Of a stretch of 64,000 nt of DNA, positions 35,441 through 48,589 are shown one piece after another. Under the pieces are notes generated by a model that searched no databases, had not been told where the DNA came from, and saw only the letters and a list, made by a program, of their open reading frames with translations. Made by a program: the position numbers and the translations under genes. The stretch is taken from contig CM026391.1 in the NCBI GenBank assembly GCA_014843695.1, forward strand, positions 39,102,755-39,166,754, read 5' to 3'. This DNA comes from Archivesica marissinica (Eukaryota; Mollusca; Bivalvia; Venerida; Vesicomyidae). How positions within the stretch are numbered: position 1 is the first letter of the stretch; each line of letters opens with the position of its first letter.

Positions 35441-36257
35441 TGTATAACTATACCTCCCTGTAGAGATATATTCAGTGAGTGTAACTATACCTCCCTGTAG
35501 AGGTATATTCAGTGAGTGTAACTATACCTCCCTGTAGAGGTATATTCAGTGAGTGTAACTATACCTCCCTGTAGAGATATATTCAGTGAGTATAACTATA
35601 CCTCCCTGTAGAGTAATATTCAGTGAGTGTAACTATACCTCCCTGTAGAGATATATTCAGTGAGTGTAACTATACCTCCCTGTAGAGATATATTCAGTGA
35701 GTGTAACTATACCTCCCTGTAGAGGTATATTCAGTGAGTGCAACTATACCTCCCTGTAGAGATATATTCAGTGAGTGTAACTATACCTCCCTGTAGAGAT
35801 ATATTCAGTGAGTATAACTATACCTCCCTGTAGAGATATATTCAGTGAGTGTAACTATACCTCCCTGTAGAGATATATTCAGTGAGTGTAACTATACCTC
35901 CCTGTAGAGATATATTCAGTGAGTGTAACTATACCTCCCTGTAGAGATATATTCAGTGAGTGTAACTATACCTCCCTGTAGAGATATATTCAGTGAGTGT
36001 AACTATACCTCCCTGTAGAGATATATTCAGTGAGTATAACTATACCTCCCTGTAGAGATATATTCAGTGAGTATAACTATACCTCCCTGTAGAGATATAT
36101 TCAGTGAGTGTAACTATACCTCCCTGTAGAGATATATTCAGTGAGTGTAACTATACCTATCTGTAGAGATATATTCAGTGAGTGTAACTATACCTCCCTG
36201 TAGAGATATATTCAGTGAGTGTAACTATAAATCCATGTAGAGATATATTCATTGAGT
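35441..36257. repeat. 37-bp satellite array, about 22 copies
   Basis: Unit ACTATACCTCCCTGTAGAG followed by ATATATTCAGTGAGTGTA. Very homogeneous: AGAG/AGGT and GTGTA/GTATA variants; the last copies (ATCTGT, AATCCATG) are degenerate, as expected for an array edge. Confidence 0.97.
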
Positions 36258-36687
36258 GATTGTTGCACTTAGTTCATTCCATTAACCGTTTGGTTTTATT
36301 TTTAAACTACAATATTTCAAACTTACAAGAATGTGCATATATGTAAGAAGGGAAATAATTGCAACAATACCACAATGTCCATATTCTCTACAGGATGTTA
36401 AACAATGCTTGATACAATTATGTAATGTTTGACATGATTATAGTTATATTGTCGCACCAAACTCACTATAATTTATTTAGAATAAAGACTATATTGTGAA
36501 CAAATAGTTTTCAACAAAATACTTAGACGTTTTTCAACAAAATACTTAGACGTTAGCACGTGGAGTAGTTGCAATAATATTAACAAGGAGTAGTTCTATA
36601 AATAGCTATGAATAGGATTAAGGCGAGCACCTGTATTGAAATACTTAATCTCATACAGCTAAGTTGTCTGTAAGATGGTAATTCATA
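36258..36687. other. Unique AT-rich sequence, no gene
   Basis: Contains a short direct repeat (TTTTCAACAAAATACTTAGACG twice, about 36507-36553). No coding or RNA signal that I can support. Confidence 0.4.
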
Positions 36688-36936
36688 TTATACGCATATA
36701 CTATTTGACAATTCAATTGAAGAACTATTTTCAGTTGACGAGTTTTCGGACATTGTTTTTGCCTTTTTTGTCTTTTTAGCCTTTTGCTTGCCTATTCTGC
36801 TATCATTTGTCTTTGGCTGTTCTAGAGTACTTGTTGCATCGTTTTCGGAAGTATTTAACGTTGAATCAAAATCACTAACCGACGTCAGTTGAGTTTGCAG
36901 AACGTTTTCGTTTTGAATTGTCCACTTGTATAATAG
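36688..36936 (-). other. Coding-like open frame (82 codons), Lys/Ser/Asn rich, no start
   Basis: On the minus strand an open frame runs from a stop at 36939-36937 to TAA at 36690-36688 without an ATG near its beginning. The composition is protein-like and hydrophilic: VLQTQLTSVSDFDSTLN, then a basic run GKQKAKKTKKAKT, then a Ser/Asn/Glu tail. It lies 2.2 kb upstream of the minus-strand LINE endonuclease, where an ORF1 C-terminus could be expected, and lysine-rich tails occur in LINE ORF1 proteins. No zinc knuckle or RRM is visible. It could instead be a host exon or chance. Confidence 0.3.
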
Positions 36937-36939
36937 TTA

Positions 36940-37306
36940 TAGCCAATAGCAGTTATATCAACATAATGCTACATATAATACCGTTACATACCGATACATA
37001 TAATTACAGTTCACCATTAGCAATTATCACTCAATAGAGTCACGGTAGATAAATTCCTTTCTGCATTGTGTATGCTACCCGAAATGTACACATGAAATAT
37101 CAGCTTTATCATCAAGTTACATAGTCAATTTGAAAAATCCAAATTTCTAATCCAAGAACATATATTTTAAACTGTTTTGTAAGTTATAGTGCTCTCAATT
37201 TACCAAAAAAAGAAACATTTTCATAGTCTCTAGCGATAACAAAAATCCAAATATCGAGAGCTCAAAATTTCACGTCTATATCGTCACTGTTTCGCACGTC
37301 TATGTC
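36940..37306. other. Unique AT-rich sequence, no feature
   Basis: No supported feature before the 18-bp array. Confidence 0.4.
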
Positions 37307-38857
37307 TATGTGTGGATCAGTGTTGCTGTGTGGATCAGTGGTGCTGTGTGGATCAGTGGTGCTGTGTGGATCAGTGGTGCTGTGTGGATCAGTGGTGCTG
37401 TGTGGATCAATGGTACTGTGTGGATCAGTGGTCCTGTGTGGATCAGTGGTGCTGTGTGGATCAGTGGTGCTGTCTGAATCAGTGGTGCTGCATGTCTGGA
37501 TCAGTGGTGCTGCATGTGTGGATCAGTGGTACTGTGTGGATCAGTGTACTGTGTGGATCAGTGGTGTTGTGTGGATCAGTGGTGCTGTGTGGATCATTGG
37601 TACTGTGTGGATCAGTGGTGCTGTGTGGATCATTGGTCCTGTGTGGATCAGTGGTGCTGTGTGGATCATTGGTACTGTCTGAATCAGTGGTGCTGCATGT
37701 GTGGATCATTGGTACTGTGTGGATCATTGGTACTGTGTGGATCAGTGGTGATATGTGGATCAGTGTTGCTGTGTGGATCAGTGGTGCTGTGTGGATCAGT
37801 GGTGCTGTGTGGATCAGTGGTACTGTGTGGATCAGTGGTGCTGTGTGGATCAGTGGTGCTGTGTGGATCAGTGTTGCTGTGTGGATCAGTGGTTATATGT
37901 GGATCAGTGGTGCTGTGTGGATTAGTGGCTATATGTGGATCAGTGTTGTTGTGTAGATCAGTGGTGCTGTGTGGATCAGTGTTGCTGTGTGGATCAGTGG
38001 TTATATGTGGATCAGTGGTGATGTGTGGATCAGTGGTGATATGTGGATCAGTGTTGCTGTGTGGATCAGTGGTGCTGTGTGGATCAGTGGTGTTGTGTGG
38101 ATCAGTGGTGCTGTGTGGATCATTGGTACTGTGTGGATCAGTGGTGCTGTGTGGATCATTGGTCCTGTGTGGATCAGTGGTGCTGTGTGGATCATTGGTA
38201 CTGTCTGAATCAGTGGTGCTGCATGTGTGGATCATTGGTACTGTGTGGATCAGTGTTGCTGTGTGGATCAGTGGTGCTGTGTGGATCAGTGGTGCTGTGT
38301 GGATCAGTGGTACTGTGTGGATCAGTGGTACTGTGTGGATCAGTGGTGCTGTGTGGATCAGTGTTGCTGTGTGGATCAGTGGTTATATGTGGATCAGTGG
38401 TGCTGTGTGGATTAGTGGCTATATGTGGATCAGTGTTGTTGTGTAGATCAGTGGTGCTGTGTGGATCAGTGGTGCTGTGCGGATCAGTGGTGCTGTGTGG
38501 ATCAGTGGTGCTGTGCGGATCAGTGGTGCTGTGTGGATCAGTGGTGCTGTGTGGATCAGTGGTACTGTGCGGATCAGTGGTGCTGTGCGGATCAGTGGTG
38601 CTGTGCGGATCAGTGGTGCTATGTGGATCAGTGGTGCTGTGTGGATCAGTGGTGATGTGTGGATCAGTGGTGATGTGTGGATCAGTGGTGATGTGTGGAT
38701 CAGTGGTGCTGTGTGGATCAGTGGTGCTGTGCGGATCAGTGGTGCTGTGCGGATCAGTGGTGCTGTGTGGATCAGTGGTGCTGTGTGGATCAGTGGTGCT
38801 GTGTGGATCAGTGGTGCTGTGTGGATCAGTGGTGCTGTGTGGATCAGTGGTACTGTG
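37307..38857. repeat. 18-bp minisatellite, second locus (about 86 copies)
   Basis: Same unit as at 28796-29153 (CTGTGTGGATCAGTGGTG) with GTA, GTT, ATCATTGG, GCGGATC and GGTTATATG variants and a TGTCTGAATCAG variant also found at the first locus. A block near 37561-37935 recurs at 38091-38465 (offset 530 bp, for instance the GCATGTGTGGATCATTGG landmark at about 37693 and 38223). Several frames on both strands are open for up to about 330 codons; these are artefacts of an 18-bp stop-free unit. Confidence 0.97.
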
Positions 38858-38869
38858 TATACAATATGT

Positions 38870-39011
38870 GAGCTTGTTGTACCACAATGCATACTGCAAT
38901 ATGAGCTTGTCGTACCGCAATACATACTGCAATACGAGCTTGTCGTATCACAATACATACTGCAATGTGAGCTTGTTGTACTGCAATACGAGCTTGTCGT
39001 ACCGCAACATG
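38870..39011. repeat. 33-bp tandem repeat, about 4.5 copies
   Basis: Unit GAGCTTGTCGTACCGCAA followed by TACATACTGCAATAC, starting directly after the 18-bp array. One unit lacks the CATACTGCAAT part (21 bp). Substitutions are C/T type. Confidence 0.92.
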
Positions 39012-39079
39012 GGTTTGACCGTATCGTTGCACAACTATAGGCTATAAATAGTTCAAATAATAGAATCAGAAGACAAGTT

Positions 39080-39160
39080 GACCGCCTCCGTGGTCAAGTG
39101 GTTACGGTCGCTGACTTGTATACCAGGCCTGTGCCTGTTTGTATGAAACAGTGGGCAGTT
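39080..39160 (+). mobile_element. Possible SINE head (tRNA-like A box only)
   Basis: GTGGTCAAGTGGTTACGGTCG followed by CTGACTTGTATACCAGGCC resembles the A-box half of the tRNA-derived head seen in mollusc SINEs. No B box (GTTCRANNC) follows, so it would be a broken or very short copy. Confidence 0.35.
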
Positions 39161-39532
39161 TCTCAGTATATGTCTTCATAGAAGCTTCATTCCTCGTTTT
39201 ATGGTCTAGGTATAACAGCTGATATTCGCGTTCAGAAAGTTAAATATTTACTGGTTTCCCAGCAGTGTCTATTTTTAGATGCAAGCTCGCTAGCTGTGAC
39301 GTCAGAAAAAGGATTGTCATCACAAAAGACGATTGCGATGAAATTATATTCAGTAAAGAAGAGAAAATGATTAATTAGTGATACAGTATTGGTAACGTTT
39401 TAACGAGAGACATATAATATAAAGATTATTAGGTTACTAAGAGATTAGCCTCTCGTGCGATCTTGTTTGAATCCCTCAACTCGAGTGCAATCCGAAATCA
39501 AGTATCAAATGAATAACATACGGTAATAATCC
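39161..39532. other. Unique sequence, no feature
   Basis: No supported feature. It ends where the 27-bp array starts. Confidence 0.4.
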
Positions 39533-42500
39533 TATTGTATTAACCTATCTCTATTGTATTAACCTAGCTCTCTATGTGTATTGTATTAACCTAGCTCTCC
39601 TATGTGTATTGTATTAACCTAGCTCTCTAAATGTATTGTATTAACCAAGCTCTCTATGTGTATTGTATTAACCTAGCTCTCTATGTGTATTGTATTAACC
39701 TAGCTCACTATGTGTATTGTATTAACCTAGCTCTATATGTGTATTAACCTAGCTATCTATATGTATTGTATTAACCTAGCTCTCTATGTGTATTGTATTA
39801 ACCTAGCTCTCTATGTGTATTGTATTAACCTAGCTCTATATGTGTATTGTATTAACCTAGCTCACTAAATGTATTGTATTAACCTAGCTCTATATGTGTA
39901 TTGTATTAACCTAGCTCTCCTATGTGTATTGTATTAACCTAGCTCTCTATGTGTATTGTATTAACCTAGCTCTCTATGTGTATTATATTAACCTAGCTCT
40001 CTATGTGTATTGTATTAACCTATCTCTATTGTATTAACCTAGCTCTCTATGTGTATTGTATTAACCTATCTCTATTGTATTAACCTAGCTCTCTATGTGT
40101 ATTGTATTAACCTAGCTCTCCTATGTGTATTGTATTAACCTAGCTCTCTAAATGTATTGTATTAACCTAGCTCTCTATGTGTATTGTATTAACCTAGCTC
40201 ACTATGTGTATTATATTAACCTAGCTCTATATGTGTATTAACCTAGCTATCTATATGTATTGTATTAACCTAGCTCTCTATGTGTATTGTATTAACCTAG
40301 CTCTCTATGTGTATTGTATTAACCTAGCTCTATATGTGTATTGTATTAACCTAGCTCACTAAATGTATTGTATTAACCTAGCTCTATATGTGTATTGTAT
40401 TAACCTAGCTCTCCTATGTGTATTGTATTAACCTAGCTCTCTATGTGTATTGTATTAACCTAGCTCTATATGTGTATTATATTAACCTAGCTCTCTATGT
40501 GTATTGTATTAACCTAGCTCTCCTATGTGTATTGTATTAACCTAGCTCTCTATGTGTATTGTATTAACCTAGCTCTCTATGTGTATTGTATTAACCTAGC
40601 TCTCTATGTGTATTGTATTAACCTAGCTCTCTATGTGTATTAACCTAGCTCTATATGTGCATTGTATTAACCTAGCTCACTAAATGCATTGTATTAACCT
40701 AGCTCTCTATGTGTATTAACCTAGCTCTCTATGTGTATTGTATTAACCTAGCTCTCTATGTGTATTGTATTAACGTAGCTCTCTATGTGTATTGTATTAA
40801 CCTAGCTCTATATGTGTATTGCATTAACCTAGCTCTCTATGTGTATTGTATTAACCTAGCTCTATATGTGTATTAACCTATCTCTCTATGTGTATTGTAT
40901 TAACCTATCTCTCTATGTGTATTGTATTAACCTAGCTCTCTATGTGTATTGTATTAACCTAGCTCTCTATGTGTATTAACCTAGCTCTCTATGTGCATTG
41001 TATTAACCTAGCTCACTAAATGTATTGTATTAACCTAGCTCTATATGTGTATTGTATTAACCTAGCTCTCTATGTGTATTGTATTAACCTAGCTCTCTAT
41101 GTGTATTGTATTAACCTAGCTCTCTATGTGTATTGTATTAACCTAGCTCTCTATGTGTATTGTATTAACCTAGCTCTCTATGTGTATTGTATTAACCTAG
41201 CTCTCTATGTGTATTGTATTAACCTAGCTCTCTATGTGTATTGTATTAACCTAGCTCTCTATGTGTATTGTATTAACCTAGCTCTCTATGTGTATTGTAT
41301 TAACCTAGCTCTCTATGTGTATTGTATTAACCTAGCTCTCTATGTGTATTGTATTAACCTAGCTCTCTATGTGTATTGTATTAACCTAGCTCTCTATGTG
41401 TATTGTATTAACCTAGCTCTCTATGTGTATTGTATTAACCTAGCTCTCTATGTGTATTGTATTAACCTAGCCCTCTAGTGTATTGTATTAACCTAGCTCT
41501 CTATGTGTATTGTATTAACCTAGCCCTCTATGTGTATTGTATTAACCTAGCTCTCTATGTGTATTGTATTAACCTAGCTCTCTATGTGTATTGTATTAAC
41601 CTAGCTCTCTATGTGTATTGTATTAACCTAGCTCTCTATGTGTATTGTATTAACCTAGCTCTCTATGTGTATTGTATTAACCTAGCTCTCTATGTGTATT
41701 GTATTAACCTAGCTCTCTATGTGTATTGTATTAACCTAGCTCTCTATGTGTATTGTATTAACCTAGCTCTCTATGTGTATTGTATTAACCTAGCTCTCTA
41801 TGTGTATTGTATTAACCTAGCTCTCTATGTGTATTGTATTAACCTAGCTCTCTGTGTATTGTATTAACCTAGCTATATATGTGTATTGTATTAACCTAGC
41901 TCTCTATGTGTATTGTATTAACCTAGCTCTCTATGTGTATTGTATTAACCTAGCTCTCTATGTGTATTGTATTAACCTAGCTCTCTATGTGTATTGTATT
42001 AACCTAGCTCTCTAAATGTATTGTATTAACGTAGCTCTCTATGTGTATTGTATTAACCTAGCTCTCTATGTGTATTGTATTAACCTAGCTCTCTATGTGT
42101 ATTGTATTAACCTAGCTCTCTATGTGTATTAACCTAGCTCTCTATGTGCATTGTATTAACCTAGCTCACTAAATGTATTGTATTAACCTAGCTCTCTATG
42201 TGTATTGTATTAACCTAGCTCTCTATGTGTATTGTATTAACCTAGCTCTCTATGTGTATTGTATTAACCTAGCTCTCTATGTGTATTGTATTAACCTAGC
42301 TCTCTATGTGTATTGTATTAACCTAGCTCTCTATGTGTATTGTATTAACCTAGCTCTCTATGTGTATTGTATTAACCTAGCTCTCTATGTGATTATATTA
42401 ACCTAGCTCTCTATGTGTATTGTATTAACCTAGCTCACTAAATGTATTGTATTAACCTAGCTCTCTATGTGTATTGTATTAACCTAGCTCTCTAATGTAT

Positions 42501-45500
42501 TGTATTAACCTAGCTCTCTATGTGTATTGTATTAACCTAGCTCTCTATGTGTATTGTATTAACCTAGCTCACTATGTGTATTGTATTAACCTAGCTCTCT
42601 ATGTGTATTGTATTAACCTAGCTCTCTATGTGTATTATATTAACCTAGCTCTCTATGTGTATTGTATTAACCTAGCTCTCTATGTGCATTGTATTAACCT
42701 AGCTCATAAAATGTATTGTATTAACCTAGCTCTCTATGTGTATTGTATTAACTTAGCTCTCTATGTGTATTGTATTAACCTAGCTCTCTATGTGTATTGT
42801 ATTAACCTAGCTCTCTATGTGTATTGTACTAACCTAGCTCTCTATGTGTATTGTATTAACCTAGCTCACTAAATGTATTGTATTAACCTAGCTCTCTATG
42901 TGTATTGTATTAACCTAGCTCTCTATGTGTATTGTATTAACCTAGCTCTCTATGTGTATTGTATTAACCTAGCTCTCTATGTGTATTGTATTAACCTAGC
43001 TCTCTATGTGTATTGTATTAACCTAGCTCACTAAATGTATTGTATTAACCTAGCTCTATATGTGTATTGTATTAACCTAGCTCTCTATGTGTATTGTATT
43101 AACCTAGCTCTCTCTATGTGTATTGTATTAACCTAGCTCTCTATGTGTATTGTATTAACCTAGCTCTCTATGTGTATTAACCTAGCTCTCTATGTGCATT
43201 GTATTAACCTAGCTCACTAAATGCATTATATTAACCTAGCTCTCTATGTGTATTAACCTAGCTCTCTATGTGTATTGTATTAACCTAGCTCTCTATGTGT
43301 ATTGTATTAACGTAGCTCTCTATGTGTATTGTATTAACCTAGCTCTCTATGTGTATTGTATTAACCTAGCTCTCTATGTGTATTGTATTAACCTAGCTCT
43401 CTATGTGTATTAACCTAGCTCTCTATGTGCATTGTATTAACCTAGCTCACTAAATGTATTGTATTAACCTAGCTCTCTATGTGTATTATATTAACCTAGC
43501 TCTCTAGTGTATTATATTAACCTAGCTCTCTATGTGTATTGTATTAACCTAGCTCTCTATGTGTATTGTATTAACCTAGCTCACTAAATGTATTGTATTA
43601 ACCTAGCTCTCTATGTGTATTGTATTAACCTAGCTCTCCTATGTGTATTGTATTAACCTAGCTCTCTATGTGTATTGTATTAACCTAGCTCTCTATGTGT
43701 ATTATATTAACCTAGCTCTCTATGTGTATTGTATTAACCTAGCTCACTAAATGTATTGTATTAACCTAGCTCTCTATGTGTATTGTATTAACCTAGCTCT
43801 CCTATGTGTATTGTATTAACCTAGCTCTCTATGTGTATTGTATTAACCTAGCTCTCTATGTGTATTGTATTAACCTAGCTCTCTATGTGTATTGTATTAA
43901 CCTAGCTCTCTATGTGTATTGTATTAACCTAGCTCTCTATGTGTATTGTATTAACCTAGCTCTCTATGTGTATTGTATTAACCTAGCTCTCTATGTGTAT
44001 TGTATTAACCTAGCTCTCTATGTGTATTGTATTAACCTAGCTCTCTATGTGTATTGTATTAACCTAGCCCTCTATGTGTATTGTATTAACCTAGCTCTCT
44101 ATGTGTATTGTATTAACCTAGCTCTCTATGTGTATTGTAATAACCTAGCTCTCTATGTGTATTGTACTAACCTAGCCCTCTATGTGTATTGTATTAACCT
44201 AGCTCTCTATGTGTATTGTATTAACCTAGCCCTCTATGAGTATATGTATTAACCTAGCTCTCTATGTGTATTGTATTAACCTAGCTCTCTATGTGTATTG
44301 TATTAACCTAGCTCTCTATGTGTATTGTATTAACCTAGCTCTCTATGTGTATTGTATTAACCTAGCTCTCTATGTGTATTGTATTAACCTAGCTCTATAT
44401 GTGTATTGTATTAACCTAGCTCTCTATGTGTATTGTATTAATCTAGCTCTCTATGTGTATTGTATTAACCTAGCTCTCTATGTGTATTAACCTAGCTTTA
44501 TATGTGTATTAACCTAGCTCTCTATATGTATTGTATTAACCTAGCTCTCTGTGTATTGTATTAACCTAGCTATCTATGTGTATTGTATTAACCTAGTTAT
44601 CTATGTGTATTGTATTAACCTAGCTCACTAAATGCATTGTATTAACCTAGCTATCTATGTGCATTGTATTAACCTAGAACACTAAATGCATTGTATTAAC
44701 CTAGCTCTCTATGTGTATTAACCTAGCTCTCTATGTGTATTGTATTAACCTAGCTCTCTATGTGTATTGTATTAACGTAGCTCTCTATGTGTATTGTATT
44801 AATCTAGCTCTATATGTGTATTGTATTAACCTAGCTCTCTATGTGTATTAACGTAGCTTTATATGTGTATTAAACTAGCTCTCTATGTGTATTGTATTAA
44901 CCTAGCTCTCTGTGTATTGTATTAACCTAGCTCTCTATGTGTATTGTATTAACCTAGCTCTCTATGTGTATTGTATTAACATAGCTCTCTATGTGTATTA
45001 ACCTAGCTCTCTATGTGCATTGTATTAACCTAGCTCACTAAATGTATTGTATTAACCTAGCTCTCTATGTGTATTATATTAACCTAGCTCTCTAGTGTAT
45101 TATATTAACCTAGCTCTCTATGTGTATTGTATTAACCTAGCTCTCTATGTGTATTGTATTAACCTAGCTCACTAAATGTATTGTATTAACCTAGCTCTCT
45201 ATGTGTATTGTATTAACCTAGCTCTCCTATGTGTATTGTATTAACCTAGCTCTCTATGTGTATTGTATTAACCTAGCCTCTATGTGTATTATATTAACCT
45301 AGCTCTCTATGTGTATGTATTAACCTAGCTCACTAAATGTATTGTATTAACCTAGCTCTCTATGTGTATTGTATTAACCTAGCTCTCCTATGTGTATTGT
45401 ATTAACCTAGCTCTCTATGTGTATTGTATTAACCTAGCTCTCTATGTGTATTATATTAACCTAGCTCTCTATGTGTATTGTATTAACCTAGCTCTCTAAG

Positions 45501-48500
45501 TGTATTGTATTAACCTAGCTCTCTATGTGTATTGTATTAACCTAGCTCTCCTATGTGTATTGTATTAACCTAGCTCTCTATGTGTATTGTATTAACCTAG
45601 CTCTCTATGTGTATTATATTAACCTAGCTCTCTATGTGTATTGTATTAACCTAGCTCACTAAATGTATTGTATTAACCTAGCTCTCTATGTGATTAACGT
45701 AGCTTTATATGTGTATTAAACTAGCTCTCTATGTGTATTGTATTAACCTAGCTCTCTGTGTATTGTATTAACCTAGCTATCTATGTGTATTGTATTAATC
45801 TAGCTATCTATGTGTATTGTATTAACCTAGCTCACTAAATGTATTGTATTAACCTAGCTCTCTATGTGTATTGTATTAACCTAGCTCTCCTATGTGTATT
45901 GTATTAACCTAGCTCTATATGTGTATTGTATTAACCTAGCTCTCTATGTGTATTGTATTAACCTAGCTCTCTATGTGTATTGTATTAACCTAGCTCTCTA
46001 TGTGTATTGTATTAACCTAGCCCTCTATGTGTATTGTATTAACCTAGCTCTCTATGTTTATTGTATTAACCTAGCTCTATATGTGTATTGCATTAACCTA
46101 GCTCTCTATGTGTATTGTATTAACCTAGCTCTCTATGTGTATTGTATTAACCTAGCCCTCTATGTGTATTGTATTAACCTAGCTCTCTATGTGTATTGTA
46201 TTAACCTAGCTCTCTATGTGTATTGTAATAACCTAGCTCTCTATGTGTATTGTACTAACCTAGCCCTCTAGGTGTATTGTATTAACCTAGCTCTCTATGT
46301 GTATTGTATTAACCTAGCCCTCTATGAGTATTGTATTAACCTAGCTCTCTATGTGTATTAACCTAGCTCTCTATGTGTATTGTATTAACCTAGCTCTCTA
46401 TGTGTATTGTATTAACCTAGCTCTCTATGTGTATTGTATTAACCTAGCTCTCTATGTGTATTGTATTAACCTAGCTCTCTATGTGTATTGTATTAACCTA
46501 GCTCTATATGTGTATTGTATTAACCTAGCTCTCTATGTGTATTGTATTAATCTAGCTCTCTATGTGTATTGTATTAACCTAGCTCTCTATGTGTATTAAC
46601 GTAGCTTTATATGTGTATTAAACTAGCTCTCTATGTGTATTGTATTAACCTAGCTCTCTGTGTATTGTATTAACCTAGCTATCTATGTGTATTGTATTAA
46701 TCTAGCTATCTATGTGTATTGTATTAACCTAGCTCACTAAATGTATTGTATTAACCTAGCTCTCTATGTGTATTGTATTAACCTAGCTCTCCTATGTGTA
46801 TTGTATTAACCTAGCTCTATATGTGTATTGTATTAACCTAGCTCTCTATGTGTATTGTATTAACCTAGCTCTCTATGTGTATTGTATTAACCTAGCTCTC
46901 TATGTGTATTGTATTAACCTAGCCCTCTATGTGTATTGTATTAACCTAGCTCTCTATGTTATTGTATTAACCTAGCTCTATATGTGTATTGATTAACCTA
47001 GCTCTCTATGTGTATTGTATTAACCTAGCTCTCTATGTGTATTGTATTAACCTAGCCCTCTATGTGTATTGTATTAACCTAGCTCTCTATGTTTATTGTA
47101 TTAACCTAGCTCTATATGTGTATTGAAATAACCTAGCCTCTATGTGTATTGTACTAACCTAGCCCTCTATGTGTATTGTATTAACCTAGCTCTCTATGTG
47201 TATTGTATTAACCTAGCCCTCTATGAGTATTGTATTAACCTAGCTCTCTATGTGTATTGTATTAACCTAGCTCACAAAATGTATTGTATTAACCTAGCTC
47301 TCTACGTGTATTGTATTAACCTAGCTCTCTACGTGTATTGTATTAACCTAGCTCTCCTATGTGTATTGTATTAACCTAGCTCTCTATGTGTATTGTATTA
47401 ACCTAGCTCTATATGTGTATTATATTAACCTAGCTCTCTATGTGTATTGATTAATCTAGCTCTCTATGTGTATTGTATTAACCTAGCTCTCTATGTGTAT
47501 TAACCTAGCTTTATATGTGTATTAACCTAGCTCTATATGTATTGTATTAACCTAGCTCTCTGTGTATTGTATTAACCTAGCTATCTATGTGTATTGTATT
47601 AACCTAGTTATCTATGTGTATTGTATTAACCTAGCTCACTAAATGCATTGTATTAACCTAGCTATCTATGTGCATTGTATTAACCTAGAACACTAAATGC
47701 ATTGTATTAACCTAGCTCTCTATGTGTATTAACCTAGCTCTCTATGTGTATTGTATTAACCTAGCTCTCTATGTGTATTGTATTAACCTAGCTCTCTATG
47801 TGCATTGTATTAACCTAGCTCACTAAATGCATTGTATTAACCTAGCTCTCTATGTGTATTGTATTAATGTAGCTCTCTATGTGTATTGTATTAACCTAGC
47901 TCTCTATGTGTATTGTATTAACCTAGCTCTCTATATGTATTGTATTAACCTAGCTCTCTATGTGCATTGTATTAACCTAGCTCACTAAATGCATTGTATT
48001 AACCTAGCTCTCTATGTGTATTGTATTAATGTAGCTCTCTATGTGTATTGTATTAACCTAGCTCTCTATGTGTATTGTATTAACCTAGCTCTCTATATGT
48101 ATTGTATTAACCTAGCTCTCTATGTGCATTGTATTAACCTAGCTCACTAAATGCATTGTATTAACCTAGCTCTCTATGTGTATTGTATTAATGTAGCTCT
48201 CTATGTGTATTGTATTAACCTAGCTCTCTATGTGTATTGTATTAACCTAGCTCTCTATATGTATTGTATTAACCTAGCTCTCTATGTGTATTAACCTAGC
48301 TCTCTATGTGCATTGTATTAACCTAGCTCACTAAATGTATTATATTAACCTAGCTCTCTATGTGTATTGTATTAACCTAGCTCTCTATGTGTATTGTATT
48401 AACCTAGCTCTCTATGTGTATTAACCTAGCTTTATATGTGTATTAACCTAGCTCTCTATGTGTATTGTATTAACCTAGCTCTCTATGTGTATTGTATTAA

Positions 48501-48530
48501 CCTAGCTATCTATGTGTATTGTATTAACCT
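39533..48530. repeat. 27-bp minisatellite array of 9 kb
   Basis: Unit TGTATTAACCTAGCTCTC followed by TATGTGTAT. Variants: a 22-bp form lacking five bases (TGTGTATTAACC), 28-bp CTCCTATG units, CTCACTAAATG units, TTTATATG units and CCCTCTATG units. A stop-free frame of nine residues per unit (LALYVYCIN) stays open through homogeneous runs, e.g. 41020-41867; not a gene. Higher-order copies are present: a 162-bp (six-unit) block three times near 47.8-48.3 kb, and larger blocks near 43.8-44.5 kb copied to 45.9-46.6 kb (offsets about 2,088-2,115 bp). Confidence 0.98.
47784..48282. repeat. 162-bp higher-order repeat, three copies in the 27-bp array
   Basis: The landmark CACTAAATGC occurs at 47821, 47983 and 48145, exactly 162 bp apart, each followed by the same series of unit variants (AATGTAGCTC, two standard units, TATATGTATT). 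Six 27-bp units were copied as one block. Confidence 0.9.
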
Positions 48531-48589
48531 TAAATAATTTCATTAATATATAAACACTAAAACGAGATTCCCCGCTAAGTGGGACAGAC

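Noticed and set aside
41020..47374. Plus-strand frames of (LALYVYCIN)n up to 152 codons
   Set aside because: A 27-bp stop-free unit; frames end at each 22- or 28-bp variant unit and begin at any ATG of the unit.
1..48530. CRISPR array, because of regular direct repeats
   Set aside because: Units are contiguous with no unique spacers, the context is eukaryotic and no cas-like genes are present.
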